From: an uncultured Alphaproteobacteria bacterium
GTDB lineage: Bacteria > Pseudomonadota > Alphaproteobacteria > CAAHEQ01 > UBA3637
Direction of reading: 5' to 3'
Assembly: GCA_944392125.1 (NCBI GenBank)
Contig: CALXVP010000004.1
Coordinates: 52,979-116,978 of the forward strand
DNA length: 64,000 bases
The translations under genes and the position numbers were made by a program. Position 1 is the stretch's first letter. Each line of letters opens with the position of its first letter. Under the pieces are notes generated by a model, which was not told the origin of the DNA, did not search any database, and saw nothing but the letters and a program-made list of their open reading frames with translations. Below, piece by piece: positions 9,005 to 17,895 of this stretch.

Positions 9005-10012
9005 ATGTTAAAAACGGCAGAATACGTTTCGCTCGGGCATCCGGATAAGGTTGCCGATTTTATTACGAGTTATTTATTGGATCAACTTTTACAAAACACA
9101 CCGCAACTCAAATACGCCGTAGAGGTAATGATTAAAGACAATACGGTTGTATTAGGTGGGGAAATCAGCGGTTCCGTTTCATTGCCGAATGTGGAAGAAA
9201 CGGTTAAATCCGCATTGCGTGAAATCGGATACGATGAACGCTATGCTTCAATTTGGGGCGATAAAGCCATTAACATAAACAAAATTCATATTATCAATTT
9301 AATCGGTGTTCAATCCGCAGAAATTTTGCAGGGCGTAACGCAAGATGGCTGGGGTGACCAAGGAGTCTTCGTCGGATACGCTTGCCAAGGCGAGGAATCA
9401 ATGCCGGCAGAGCTGGTTACGGCGCGCAAGTTAAATAACGCATTATATGAAAAGGCAAAAACCTCCGATAATTTGGGGTTGGATATTAAAACACAAATTA
9501 CTTTGGATGAAACGGGTCATATTCATACGGCCATAGTAGCCGTTCCGATGTTGAAAGAAGAAGATTTAACGGCATTTATCATCCATGTATTAGGGCAACG
9601 TCCGGATAAAATCATCGTTAACGGCACGGGCGCTTATACGGTGCATTCTTCCGTGGCGGATTGCGGTATTACGGGGCGAAAACTGGCTTGTGATTTTTAT
9701 TCAACGGCTTGTCCGGTCGGGGGCGGAAGTCCGTGGACAAAAGATGCGAGTAAAGCCGACTTAACGCTCAATCTTTATGCAAGGTATTTGGCCAAACAAT
9801 ATCTGGCGGATAATGATGAGTGCTTTGTTTATCTTTCGGCTTGTATCGGGCAATCTCGGTTGCCGAGTGCCGTTGTGAAAACGGTTAAAAACGGTATTGC
9901 CGTTTCAAAGGAGTTAAATATAACCGAATCACCGCAAGAGATTATGCACTTATTGCATTTAGATAAACCGATTTTTACCACATTGTGTAAAAAAGGCTTG
10001 ATGTTTATTTAA
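9005..10012 (+). CDS. metK: divergent S-adenosylmethionine synthetase
   Basis: 335 residues, about 50 shorter than standard MetK (about 384). Conserved segments are kept: EYVSLGHPDKVAD near the N-terminus, WGDQGVFVGYAC (normally GDQGxMFGYA), the ATP/phosphate loop GGGSPWTKDASKADLTLNLYARY (read as GGGSPWTKD and KADLTLNLYARY) and the C-terminal YLSACIGQSRLPSAV. It makes S-adenosylmethionine from methionine and ATP. The C-terminal DLT-FDLRP region of classical MetK is shortened. This looks like one of the short divergent MetK branches; whether it is the only copy in the genome cannot be seen. It has its own leader and a terminator downstream. Confidence 0.8.
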   Translation: MLKTAEYVSLGHPDKVADFITSYLLDQLLQNTPQLKYAVEVMIKDNTVVLGGEISGSVSLPNVEETVKSALREIGYDERYASIWGDKAININKIHIINLIGVQSAEILQGVTQDGWGDQGVFVGYACQGEESMPAELVTARKLNNALYEKAKTSDNLGLDIKTQITLDETGHIHTAIVAVPMLKEEDLTAFIIHVLGQRPDKIIVNGTGAYTVHSSVADCGITGRKLACDFYSTACPVGGGSPWTKDASKADLTLNLYARYLAKQYLADNDECFVYLSACIGQSRLPSAVVKTVKNGIAVSKELNITESPQEIMHLLHLDKPIFTTLCKKGLMFI

Positions 10013-10033
10013 TGCAGTTTATCAAATAAAATG

Positions 10034-10104
10034 AAAAATCTTCTCTTAAATGATGAAAAGAATCAAAATACGTTTCTTTTTAGTTGAAAAAAGAGAAGAT
10101 TTTT
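10034..10104 (+). terminator. terminator of metK
   Basis: AAAAATCTTCTCTT at 10034-10047 is matched by AAGAGAAGATTTTT at 10091-10104, followed by a T-rich run. The loop is long (about 43 bases), so it is weaker than a compact terminator. Confidence 0.55.
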
Positions 10105-10114
10105 TTTATTTTTC

Positions 10115-10143
10115 TTGCAAAGAGATTTAAGAATGCGTAGACT
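10115..10143 (+). promoter_or_regulatory. promoter of glycosyltransferase gene
   Basis: TTGCAA at 10115-10120 and TAGACT at 10138-10143 with a 17-base spacer, 24 bases before the ATG. Confidence 0.55.
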
Positions 10144-10166
10144 GAAAACGATTGAAAGGATTGCAA

Positions 10167-11147
10167 ATGACAAAACCGATGATTTCTGTTATTGTGCCGA
10201 TTTATAACGTGCAAGCATTTTTGCCCGGCTGTTTGGAAAGTATTATTTCGCAAACATTTAAGGATATTGAAATTATTTGTATTGATGACGGTTCTACGGA
10301 TGAAAGCGGTACCATTGCCGAAAGTTATACCGATAAAGATTCCCGAATTAAAGTGATACACCAAGAAAATCAAGGTCTTTCCGGTGCCAGAAATACGGGT
10401 ATGCGCGTTGCCGAGGGAGAGTTTATCGCTTTTTGCGATTCGGATGATTACTATCACCCTGAGTTTTTGGAAAGATTATATCGGGCGATTGAAAAAACGG
10501 GTGCGGATGTTGCTTGTTGCAATTTTGTTAAGACAAAAGAAAAGTATACGGGTGCTTTCCCGACCTTGCCGGAACCACACGTGGAACTTACATACAATCC
10601 GAGTATGATGTATCTCAAAACGCGCAAAATTTCAACGGGTGTGGATACAAAATTATATCGGCGCGATGCGATTAAAGATTTATCGTTTATTAAGGGGATT
10701 TATTTTGAAGATGTTCCTTTTACAACGGCTTTAATGTTGCGCATTAAAAGTGCCGTGATAACAGATTTGCCGATGTATTATTACTATGCTAATCCGAATT
10801 CCATTATGCGAACATCTTTTTCATGGCAAAAGGTATCCAGTTATATTCGGTTAATCCGTCATATCGCGAAAGATACACAAGAAATTCGGCCGGACTTGGT
10901 GGCGTTGGTGCGCCAAAAAGTATTGAACGGTCGGTTTAAAATGATGGTAAATCAAGCTGTTCGTAAGCAAAAAGATATTGAAAAACGCAAAGAATTATTT
11001 GATAAAATGCAACCGGAAGTGGTTGCGCTGTTTCGCGAAGGCATTATTTCTTATGCCGGGTTAAAGCCCCATCATCGGCTGGCATTGTTCTTGCTGGTAC
11101 ATTGTAAAACTTCAACACCTGCTCGGTTGGTGATGACATATTTATAA
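10167..11147 (+). CDS. family 2 glycosyltransferase
   Basis: About 326 residues from the ATG at 10167 (GAAAGG upstream). The GT-A nucleotide-sugar fold is clear: ISVIVPIYNVQAFLPGCLESI at the start (first 15 residues diagnostic), IDDGSTDESG, NQGLSGARNTGM and the metal-binding FCDSDDYYHPEFLE. The C-terminal part is helical and basic. It transfers a sugar from a nucleotide donor, most likely for surface polysaccharide or lipid A-linked glycan. No other polysaccharide genes are adjacent, so the acceptor is unknown. The gene is monocistronic. Confidence 0.85.
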   Translation: MTKPMISVIVPIYNVQAFLPGCLESIISQTFKDIEIICIDDGSTDESGTIAESYTDKDSRIKVIHQENQGLSGARNTGMRVAEGEFIAFCDSDDYYHPEFLERLYRAIEKTGADVACCNFVKTKEKYTGAFPTLPEPHVELTYNPSMMYLKTRKISTGVDTKLYRRDAIKDLSFIKGIYFEDVPFTTALMLRIKSAVITDLPMYYYYANPNSIMRTSFSWQKVSSYIRLIRHIAKDTQEIRPDLVALVRQKVLNGRFKMMVNQAVRKQKDIEKRKELFDKMQPEVVALFREGIISYAGLKPHHRLALFLLVHCKTSTPARLVMTYL

Positions 11148-11234
11148 TGCCTTAATCTCTGCTCGGCTGATAATGACATTCTTATAACGGTCCGGCAAAT
11201 TTTTGGCTTGATGCCGATAAGTTCGGTATTCGTT

Positions 11235-12332
11235 TTACGCGTTATGTGTAAAGATGCAACAGCCGATAGTCTTTTTGCTGGATTCGTCAATCAAAATACC
11301 AAAGCCGTTTTCTTTAATATCTTCAATGGTGTTGAGAAAGAGCGGTGCATCGGTTTGCATTTGTGTATCGCTTATTTGAATAACCTTGACAACCTTTGTG
11401 CCGTGTTTCAGTAATAAACGATTGGTTGGTTCTTCAAAGAAAAGCGTGCGATGTGAAAATGTGTTTGTTGCCATAAGAGGGCAATTCGCCAGACAATCAC
11501 CGACATTCACATCTACCGGTTCAATCGTTTGAATGCAACCGAGCGGGAGAGATGCTGATTCCGGCGCAATGGTGAGCTTTTGCTTTGAAGGATATAACGT
11601 AAATGTTTTCCCCGACTCCGAATCAATCAGATGATTCATGAGATTTTTTCCGTAAATATACCGTTTGCCGTCCAGCTGTTTCATCGCTTGAATATGGAAT
11701 ATAACGGATTGATTCTTTTCGGCCATATTGGCAGATTGCTCGGCGAACTTTTCTAAAACGGATAAGACGTTCGGTATATTATATCCCGTAACGGCGGAAA
11801 TCGGAAAAATGGTGTATGAAAAACCTTTATCTTTCAGTAAATTTTGAATTTCTTCCTCTTTTTGTTTCAAAACGGATTTATCCGCCAGCAAATCGTATTT
11901 TGTGAGGCAAACACATACTTGTTTTAAACGGAATAAGGCGCATATTTCAATATGGCGTATGGTTTGAGCGCGAATGGGTCTTGTCGCATCAACAACGATG
12001 AGAGCGCTATCGGCACACGCGGCCGCCGTTGCCATATTTTTAGTATATTCTTCATGCCCCGGGCAGTCCAATACGTGAAATCGTATTTGCTTATAGGTAA
12101 AATAGCGATGGGCAACATCAACCGTAATTTTCTTTGTGCGCTCCATGGCAAGCCCATCTAAAAACATGGCAAAATCGGGTTGGGCTGATCCTTCCTTTTT
12201 AATGGATGATGCCAGTGCTTCCTCCAGCTGGTCTTGTTTAATACTGCCGGTTTCATAAAGAAGACGCCCTAACAGGGTGGATTTTCCATCATCAACATTT
12301 CCGCAACAAATCACTTTAAACATTCTTTTCAT
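11235..12332 (-). CDS. cysN: sulfate adenylyltransferase GTPase subunit (short form)
   Basis: 365 residues, against about 470 for E. coli CysN. The EF-Tu-like GTPase motifs are intact: CGNVDDGKSTLLG (P-loop), DCPGHEEYTKNM (G3) and TKYD (G4). Domain 2/3 beta barrels follow but are reduced. With CysD it forms ATP sulfurylase, using GTP hydrolysis to drive adenosine-phosphosulfate synthesis. No APS-kinase domain is fused. Its start overlaps the cysD stop (TAATG), so the two are translationally coupled. It is last in the chr-cysD-cysN operon. Confidence 0.85.
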   Translation of the reverse strand: MKRMFKVICCGNVDDGKSTLLGRLLYETGSIKQDQLEEALASSIKKEGSAQPDFAMFLDGLAMERTKKITVDVAHRYFTYKQIRFHVLDCPGHEEYTKNMATAAACADSALIVVDATRPIRAQTIRHIEICALFRLKQVCVCLTKYDLLADKSVLKQKEEEIQNLLKDKGFSYTIFPISAVTGYNIPNVLSVLEKFAEQSANMAEKNQSVIFHIQAMKQLDGKRYIYGKNLMNHLIDSESGKTFTLYPSKQKLTIAPESASLPLGCIQTIEPVDVNVGDCLANCPLMATNTFSHRTLFFEEPTNRLLLKHGTKVVKVIQISDTQMQTDAPLFLNTIEDIKENGFGILIDESSKKTIGCCIFTHNA

Positions 12333-13192
12333 TAGAAATATCCGTTAATTTTTTTCTTTTCCATTGAGAAGTCAGTATCATAATCAATTACGCGCGTGAT
12401 GCGCTCCGTATAAGCCGTGTGTTTCAGCTCGTTGATAACCTCATCAATCGTTTCGGCTTCGGATAGAACGGCGCCCGTTAAAGGATAGCATCCCAGTGTG
12501 CGAAAGCGCACTTTTTTAATTTCGCCCGTATCATTTTCCGTTGCAATATATAGTCCGGATTGATTGCGAACAACGTGTCGTTCATGTGCAAAATAAAGTG
12601 GAACAACCTCTATATTTTCGTGTTTAATATATTCCCATATATCAATTTCCGTCCAATCCGAAAGCGGGAAAACGCGTAAACTCGTTTGATCGGTATGAAA
12701 TGTATTATATAGAGGCGGAATTTCCGGATTTTGGTTATAGGGATTCCACTTGTTTTCTGCATCTCTCACGGAAACTACCCGTTCTTTGGAACGGCTTTTT
12801 TCCTCATCACGTCTGGACCCGCCGAACGCTATTTTAAAATTGTATTTTTGCAACGCTTGTTTCAATGCCTGCGTTTTCATTACGTCCGTATAGCGCGGAC
12901 CATCCGTATACGGATTTAAACAAGCCGGATTCTTGTAAACAATTAAATCAATTTGTTTTGCAATTTTATCCCGAAAGGCATACATTTCTTTGAACTTCCA
13001 GCCGGTATCAATGTGCATAAAGCGAACGGGAATCGGAAACGGGAAAAATGCTTTTTTAAACAAGTGTAATAAAACGGATGAATCTTTTCCGATACTGTAA
13101 AATACGACAATTTCGGAAAGTCGATTTGAAAAGCAAATTTCGCGTATTACTTCAAGGGCTTCTTTTTCAAGCTGTTGCAAATACGGTGTCAT
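12332..13192 (-). CDS. cysD: sulfate adenylyltransferase catalytic subunit
   Basis: 286 residues. The PAPS-reductase/ATP-sulfurylase small-subunit fold shows the PP-loop VVFYSIGKDSSVLLHL, FMHIDTGWKFKEMYAFRD, FGGSRRDEEKSRSKER and the sulfate-site region VFPLSDWTEIDIWEYI. It adenylylates sulfate to APS with CysN. The start ATGA overlaps the stop of the upstream transporter gene. The C-terminal GCYPLTGAV and the RVIDYD tail are standard for the family. No cysH or cysJI is visible here. Confidence 0.9.
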   Translation of the reverse strand: MTPYLQQLEKEALEVIREICFSNRLSEIVVFYSIGKDSSVLLHLFKKAFFPFPIPVRFMHIDTGWKFKEMYAFRDKIAKQIDLIVYKNPACLNPYTDGPRYTDVMKTQALKQALQKYNFKIAFGGSRRDEEKSRSKERVVSVRDAENKWNPYNQNPEIPPLYNTFHTDQTSLRVFPLSDWTEIDIWEYIKHENIEVVPLYFAHERHVVRNQSGLYIATENDTGEIKKVRFRTLGCYPLTGAVLSEAETIDEVINELKHTAYTERITRVIDYDTDFSMEKKKINGYF

Positions 13193-13755
13193 ATAAAACT
13201 CACTCCGAATCCGATGGCAAATGCAAGAACCAAAAGTTGCATCATGGAAAGATGTCCGCGATAATATATGACGGCAGACATAATCGCAACCCCGAGTTCC
13301 GGGTATTTTAATGAAAAACTTGTGAGAGAATCAAGCGAAATCGGTTGTGAAAAAACCGACATATTGGCAAACAATACAACGGCCGACAATACCATCACGA
13401 ACGATGCCCAGCGTGCGCCCTTGAAAAAGCCGGTAACAAATGTTGAATTTTGATGCTTTTTAAAGAAGTTTAAAGCGATTGTTGCCAAAATAAAGGTGGG
13501 CATCACAAGGCCGATACTGGCGATAATGGCATCAAGAACTTGCCCTTGCATATAACCAATATAGGTTGCGGCATTGATGCTGACGGCACCGGGTGTCATT
13601 TGCGATATAGCCAACAGATTCCCGAATTGGGCTGGTGTAAAAAAGCCTGTTTGTGCTACAAAATCTTCATATAACAGTGGAATAATCATATAGCCACCGC
13701 CCAAACAGAGCAGGCCATATTTAAAGAATTGCATAAAGAGAATTAAGTGTGTCAT
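13189..13755 (-). CDS. CHR-family transporter, second half
   Basis: 188 residues forming one half of a ChrA-type transporter. The CHR signature GLLCLGGGYMIIPLL and QMTPGAVSINAATYIGY is present, with about five membrane segments. Its start overlaps the stop of the companion half by four bases and its own stop overlaps cysD. Two-gene CHR systems assemble as heterodimers; characterised members export chromate, a sulfate analogue. Placement in a sulfate-activation operon suggests the substrate may be sulfate, an inference only. Confidence 0.8.
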   Translation of the reverse strand: MTHLILFMQFFKYGLLCLGGGYMIIPLLYEDFVAQTGFFTPAQFGNLLAISQMTPGAVSINAATYIGYMQGQVLDAIIASIGLVMPTFILATIALNFFKKHQNSTFVTGFFKGARWASFVMVLSAVVLFANMSVFSQPISLDSLTSFSLKYPELGVAIMSAVIYYRGHLSMMQLLVLAFAIGFGVSFI

Positions 13756-14339
13756 GAATGCTTCTCCGATTTCGTCTCTTTTTGTTGCTTATATGTGCTG
13801 ATTATCCCGATTAGAACGGAAAGCACAATCAATAGAACGATATTAACGCCATACAGCATACCCACGATGAGCAGACCGACGATTAAAAAATCGCGATGTG
13901 TTGATAAAATCTTTTTCCCAAGACGCAAAGCCACACAGCCGAAAATACCCGTCACACAAGCGCGGATATAAGAAAATGCAGTTAAAACATGTTGATTTTC
14001 CATGGATAACAACGGGAAAAATGCCGCTATTAAACACAAAATACAAATAGAAGGAATTAAAACCCCTATGGTTGCCACCACACTGCCTTTCCAACCGGAT
14101 AATCTATGTCCGACAAAAATAGCGGAATTAACGGCAATCAATCCGGGAATAGTTTGAGTCATGGCCACCATATCCACAATATCATCGCTTTTTAATAATT
14201 TATATTTCCGAACGAATGTATCCTCTATAACGGGAATCATCGCTAATCCACCGCCGACGACGAAGAGCGCAATTTTAAAGAATGTCGTAAAAATTAAAAA
14301 AAGGATGTTCGTTTCCGAACGGTAACGATTTTTTAACAT
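13752..14339 (-). CDS. CHR-family transporter, first half
   Basis: 195 residues with the paired CHR motif VVGGGLAMIPVIEDTFV and MTQTIPGLIAVNSAIFVGH, five to six membrane segments and a charged C-tail. AAGGGG precedes the ATG. It is the first gene of a four-gene operon (CHR-CHR-cysD-cysN) in which every junction overlaps. The two halves have opposite charge bias in their loops, consistent with dual-topology partners. Confidence 0.8.
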   Translation of the reverse strand: MLKNRYRSETNILFLIFTTFFKIALFVVGGGLAMIPVIEDTFVRKYKLLKSDDIVDMVAMTQTIPGLIAVNSAIFVGHRLSGWKGSVVATIGVLIPSICILCLIAAFFPLLSMENQHVLTAFSYIRACVTGIFGCVALRLGKKILSTHRDFLIVGLLIVGMLYGVNIVLLIVLSVLIGIISTYKQQKETKSEKHS

Positions 14340-14488
14340 GGTCTACCCCTTACATAAATATGCACTACCATACTGGATATTTTATATAATTGCAACAAAA
14401 ATATATGTTAAAAATTAAAAAAATTGAGTTGACAATTTTAGTTGCCCCCGTTATCTTCATTTGTGTTAATGTCAGCAAAGGAGATAAT

Positions 14489-15043
14489 ATGAAATTATTG
14501 ATGAAACTGTGTGTGGCAGTTACTTTGTTTTTTTCAACAATTGCAGGAGCGCAAACAATGAACAATTTAGATAAGGAAAATACACTTTATTTGGATACGG
14601 AATACGGGCGTGCGGTGATAGAATTATATCCGGATGTAGCCCCTAATCATGTGAAGCGGATTAAAGAATTAACGCGTCAGGGATTTTATGATGGCGTTAA
14701 ATTCCATCGGGTTATCCCGGGATTTATGGCTCAAACCGGTGATCCGACGGGAACAGGCATGGGTGGTTCGGGCCAAAAATTAAAAGCCGAATTTAATAAT
14801 AAACATCACGGCAGAGGAACGGTTTCCATGGCGCGCGCATCGGATGTGAACAGCGCAGACAGCCAGTTTTTTATCTGTTTTGATGATGCCGGTTATTTGG
14901 ATGGACAATATACGGTATTTGGCCAAGTCGTTTCCGGCATGGAAGCCATTGATTCTTTGAAAGCGGGCACTTCCGCCAATAACGGCAAGGTATCGGATCC
15001 GGATATTATTGTGAAGATGCAAGTTGCGGCGGATGAAAAATAA
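14489..15043 (+). CDS. periplasmic cyclophilin-type peptidyl-prolyl isomerase
   Basis: About 184 residues from the ATG at 14489, which follows AAAGGAGA and opens a signal peptide (LCVAVTLFFSTIAGAQT). The cyclophilin core is clear: VKFHRVIPGFMAQTGDPTGTG (first 15 residues hold the catalytic Arg), GTVSMARASDVNSADSQFFI and LDGQYTVFGQV. It accelerates Xaa-Pro isomerisation of exported proteins. An upstream in-frame ATG at 14390 lacks a ribosome site and was rejected. A compact terminator follows. Confidence 0.88.
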   Translation: MKLLMKLCVAVTLFFSTIAGAQTMNNLDKENTLYLDTEYGRAVIELYPDVAPNHVKRIKELTRQGFYDGVKFHRVIPGFMAQTGDPTGTGMGGSGQKLKAEFNNKHHGRGTVSMARASDVNSADSQFFICFDDAGYLDGQYTVFGQVVSGMEAIDSLKAGTSANNGKVSDPDIIVKMQVAADEK

Positions 15044-15068
15044 GTTCTCGTAGCAAGTCGGTTATATT

Positions 15069-15098
15069 AAAAGGCTCTTTCTTAAAGAGCCTTTTTTG
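15069..15098 (+). terminator. terminator of the cyclophilin gene
   Basis: AAAAGGCTCTTT-CTT-AAAGAGCCTTTTTT, a compact GC-capped stem with a T run. It may also serve hsp20 from the other side through the A run. Confidence 0.85.
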
Positions 15099-15127
15099 AT
15101 GGAGTTCATCAACGAATCTCATCGGGA

Positions 15128-15634
15128 TTATTTGGCCACAACAGGCACTTTTTTAATGCGTTTTGTTGCCGATTCGGATTTCGGAATATGAATTGATAAA
15201 ACGCCGTTTTCAAAATCGGCCGAAGTTTCATCATAATTTAAATCTTGCGGTAGCGGAATGGTTCTTTGAATCATGCCGTAAGAACGTTCCGAAAAATACA
15301 TGCCGTTTTCCGAATCGTTTTCTTCTTGATGGTGTGTTTTTTCGCCACTGATGGTTAAATAACCGTCTTGTGATACATTAACGCGAATATCTTCCGGATT
15401 CATCCCCGGTAATTCCGCCGATACGTTCACCGTATTGTTTGATTCCGATACTTCAATGTTCGGTTCCAGCCATTGCGAATCGTCAAACGCTTGTGCCCAC
15501 ATTATCGGAGAATTCATATAATAATTTTCAATCCCTTGATTTTTATTTTGTTTTTGACATTGTTTTGTGTTTTGACAAAGTTGATTTTGTTGGGTGCTTT
15601 TCCCTTTTTTAAATTGTGTGATTTTTTTTGACAT
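15128..15634 (-). CDS. small heat-shock protein, Hsp20/alpha-crystallin family
   Basis: 168 residues. After a Lys/Gln/Asn-rich N-arm, the alpha-crystallin domain spans roughly residues 60-160, with VSAELPGMNPEDIRVNVSQDGYL and the family motif GVLSIHIPKSE. It is an ATP-independent holdase that keeps unfolding proteins soluble. The arm contains WAQAFDDSQWLEP, which probably mediates oligomer contacts. GAAAGGGAC precedes the ATG. Regulation by the heat-shock sigma factor is likely from family knowledge, but I could not define a clear RpoH promoter. Confidence 0.88.
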   Translation of the reverse strand: MSKKITQFKKGKSTQQNQLCQNTKQCQKQNKNQGIENYYMNSPIMWAQAFDDSQWLEPNIEVSESNNTVNVSAELPGMNPEDIRVNVSQDGYLTISGEKTHHQEENDSENGMYFSERSYGMIQRTIPLPQDLNYDETSADFENGVLSIHIPKSESATKRIKKVPVVAK

Positions 15635-15906
15635 GTTCAGTCCCTTTCAAAAATGATTAAACAGATCAAAATTGTGTGTATTTTTGATAAAAAACAAGGT
15701 TGATATAGACCTTAATCTGCACTTTTTACGTTAAAAAATAAAAAAGTATGCTTTTTTACAGATTTTTTTGATTGGGATAATTATCAAATGCAAAAAATTA
15801 AATTGAAATTAAAATCTATATACATTGCACAAAAAAATAAAATATAAATTCATAAAAAAATTTTTTTAAAAGTAATAATATTTTTTTTAAATGAATTATA
15901 CTAATG
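15635..15906. other. very AT-rich divergent intergenic region
   Basis: Long A and T runs, no gene. It separates hsp20 from the HTH gene; the HTH promoter lies at its right end. It is the most AT-rich stretch of the left block and could be a bent or nucleoid-protein-bound region. Confidence 0.4.
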
Positions 15907-15934
15907 TTGACAAAATAAAAATTCAATATAGAAT
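15907..15934 (+). promoter_or_regulatory. promoter of the small HTH gene
   Basis: TTGACA at 15907-15912 and TAGAAT at 15929-15934, spacer 16. Confidence 0.6.
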
Positions 15935-15989
15935 AGAGATGTAATCAAAAAATTGATTGCACTTATCAGGAATAAGAAAGGAAAAATGA

Positions 15990-16250
15990 ATGAGCGCAGA
16001 ACGAAAATTGATTTCCAGCAAGATATTTGAAAAACACACGCTGAAAGAATTGGGTATGGGTCTATACGGATTACGTCACGGAAAAGGGTTGAGCTTGGAG
16101 GATTTTGCATCTATTATCGGTGAGCCGGCAGGTGCGATTGAAAAAATAGAATTGGGGTCTTATACATCGGAAGAAGCCGTTGATTTTGATTTGGTTCTTA
16201 AAATTATTCAATATTTTGATGCCAAAATTGAAATGACGGTTTTTTCATAA
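15990..16250 (+). CDS. small helix-turn-helix protein
   Basis: 86 residues. Residues about 18-60 (LKELGMGLYGLRHGKGLSLEDFASIIGEPAGAIEKIE) fit an XRE-like helix-turn-helix, with a C-terminal dimerisation-like segment ending KIEMTVF. GAAAGG lies before the ATG. It is a stand-alone gene with its own promoter and terminator. Targets are unknown; it could be autoregulatory. Confidence 0.65.
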   Translation: MSAERKLISSKIFEKHTLKELGMGLYGLRHGKGLSLEDFASIIGEPAGAIEKIELGSYTSEEAVDFDLVLKIIQYFDAKIEMTVFS

Positions 16251-16288
16251 CATGAGGTTATGAATCAATAACTATAAAAAGCAGACAC

Positions 16289-16320
16289 AAAAAAACCGCT
16301 TTTAATTAAGCGGTTTTTTT
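16289..16320 (+). terminator. bidirectional terminator
   Basis: AAAAAACCGCTT-TTAATT-AAGCGGTTTTTTT, between the HTH gene and the converging SPFH gene. Confidence 0.85.
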
Positions 16321-16342
16321 GCTATACGCCGTATTCGTTTTG

Positions 16343-17131
16343 TTATTGATTACTCAAAACATTGATAAACGGAATAGGGGCATTGCCATAGATATTAACA
16401 GGTAATTTTCCATCCCATTTTTGCACGGCTTCATAAGCAACCAAACTTTGATTTTTGCTGAGTGCTTCCGAGCGAATACGCATACTTTCGGCTTCGGCTT
16501 GTGCGCTTAAAATCTTTTGATTGGCTTCTTCTTCAATTTGCTTTGTTTTATTTTTTGCTTTGATGGCATCTTGCGTTGCAATTTGTTTTTCTTCAATAGC
16601 ACGTTCAAATTGTGATGAATAGTTAATATCTTCAATTACAACGCTTTGGACAAGAATATGTGCGGGTGCCAGATTCTCTTTTAATGCCGCCAAAATTTCA
16701 TCAGAAGCTTTTTCGCGGTTAGAAACAAGCAAATCAGCTTCCCATTTGCCGATGGTATCTTTAACGGCTTTTAAAATTTGCGGTGTAACAACTTTTGTTT
16801 TATAATCCATACCGATTTCTTTGTAGAGCAGGTGGGCGGTGTTATCATCAACACTGCTGTTGATGGTAACAGATAAATCGGCTTGTTGAACGTCTTTTGT
16901 ATAAGTGCTCATATTTAAAGCAATGCGTTGCACACGCACATCAATCGGTTTAATTTCGGTTGTGAGTGGATTATAGAAATAAATTCCTTCGGGTAACGGA
17001 TCCCCGATAACCTCTCCGAATCGTGTTTTAATACCGCGATAACCCGTGTCAATAATCGTGACACCCGAAAAGCAAATGCCGGTGATAACTAAAATAACGG
17101 CCAGAATCCCGTATAGAACGGTGTTTTTCAT
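16343..17131 (-). CDS. SPFH/prohibitin-like membrane protein
   Basis: 262 residues. One N-terminal membrane anchor (about 5-25) is followed by a band-7 domain (DTGYRGIKTRFGEV, GIYFYNPL) and a long coiled coil with EEKQIATQDAIKAKNKTKQ, the prohibitin-type pattern. Such proteins form large rings in the membrane and often control FtsH or organise lipid domains. The start ATGA overlaps the stop of the small membrane gene upstream, so they are coupled. It is closer to prohibitin than to HflC in the order of motifs. Confidence 0.82.
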   Translation of the reverse strand: MKNTVLYGILAVILVITGICFSGVTIIDTGYRGIKTRFGEVIGDPLPEGIYFYNPLTTEIKPIDVRVQRIALNMSTYTKDVQQADLSVTINSSVDDNTAHLLYKEIGMDYKTKVVTPQILKAVKDTIGKWEADLLVSNREKASDEILAALKENLAPAHILVQSVVIEDINYSSQFERAIEEKQIATQDAIKAKNKTKQIEEEANQKILSAQAEAESMRIRSEALSKNQSLVAYEAVQKWDGKLPVNIYGNAPIPFINVLSNQ

Positions 17132-17310
17132 TTTAATTCTCCTTTAATTTTTGCGCGTCCCTTGCGCGTTAATAGCAAAAGCGGAAAGAGGAGTAATACA
17201 GAAATATGCGTTGATTGCAAAGAGCCACTGGAAAATTTATAAAGTAACAGGCATAATACGCCGACAATCCATATAAAAAAGATTATTCGTAGCACAAAAA
17301 CAATAAGCAT
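17128..17310 (-). CDS. small membrane protein coupled to the SPFH gene
   Basis: 60 residues with two hydrophobic segments (about 3-24 and 34-47) and a basic C-terminus (TRKGRAKIKGELK). The start at 17310 is chosen because AGAAGGAG lies just upstream; a longer frame to 17472 runs into the tRNA promoter and has no ribosome site. The stop overlaps the SPFH start by four bases. Probably a partner of the SPFH ring; no family recognised. Confidence 0.6.
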   Translation of the reverse strand: MLIVFVLRIIFFIWIVGVLCLLLYKFSSGSLQSTHISVLLLFPLLLLTRKGRAKIKGELK

Positions 17311-17434
17311 ATTCTTTCTCCTTCTAACATAAAAGAGGATAACAAGAGTTATGAAATCTGTCAACCGGAAAAGAAAAAAGTTATGCGTGAAAAAAGGAAA
17401 AGTATAAAAAAAGGTTAAAAATGAAAAAAAAGTG

Positions 17435-17463
17435 TTGACAAGGTGAAAAAAAGAAGGTATAAA
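17435..17463 (+). promoter_or_regulatory. promoter of tRNA-Ala
   Basis: TTGACA at 17435-17440 and TATAAA at 17458-17463, spacer 17; transcription would start about 10 bases before the tRNA. Confidence 0.75.
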
Positions 17464-17479
17464 CACCCACATAACCGTT

Positions 17480-17555
<76 letters not shown>

Positions 17556-17566
17556 ATTTAAAATTC

Positions 17567-17590
17567 AGCCCGTTTGAAACGGGCTTTTTT
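17567..17590 (+). terminator. terminator after tRNA-Ala
   Basis: AGCCCGTTT-GA-AACGGGCTTTTTT, immediately after the tRNA. Confidence 0.85.
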
Positions 17591-17811
17591 CGTGCCTGAA
17601 ATGAAGTGATGAAAGCTAAGTTATAAAGGCTCTTGTGATGAATTTTAGGTTCAATGTGAAAATACCCGTTTACCACAATTCATCTGTGTTTTTTGTGAGA
17701 TGAAAGCAAAAGTGCTATTTAAGCAAATGAACCACCCAAAACTTTCTTTGCTAGGCAATCCATAAAAAGGCATAACTTTGCGCCTTTTCCGTTTCGTATC
17801 TTTATCCTCTC

Positions 17812-17864
17812 AAGCAATTTTAATTATCGCTTGGAATATCAAAATTACCATAGTCAAAGACCGG
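17812..17864. repeat. 53-bp direct repeat, left copy (remnant gene end)
   Basis: Matches 19430-19482 in the same orientation at 50 of 53 positions. Read on the minus strand it encodes the last 14 codons (PVFDYGNFDIPSDN) of the gene at 19438-20199 plus its stop. The two copies bracket the AbiE pair. The rest of the intergenic stretch 17591-17895 holds nothing else I can identify. Confidence 0.85.
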
Positions 17865-17895
17865 ATATTAGAAGTAAATCTTTATTTGTTATTGA

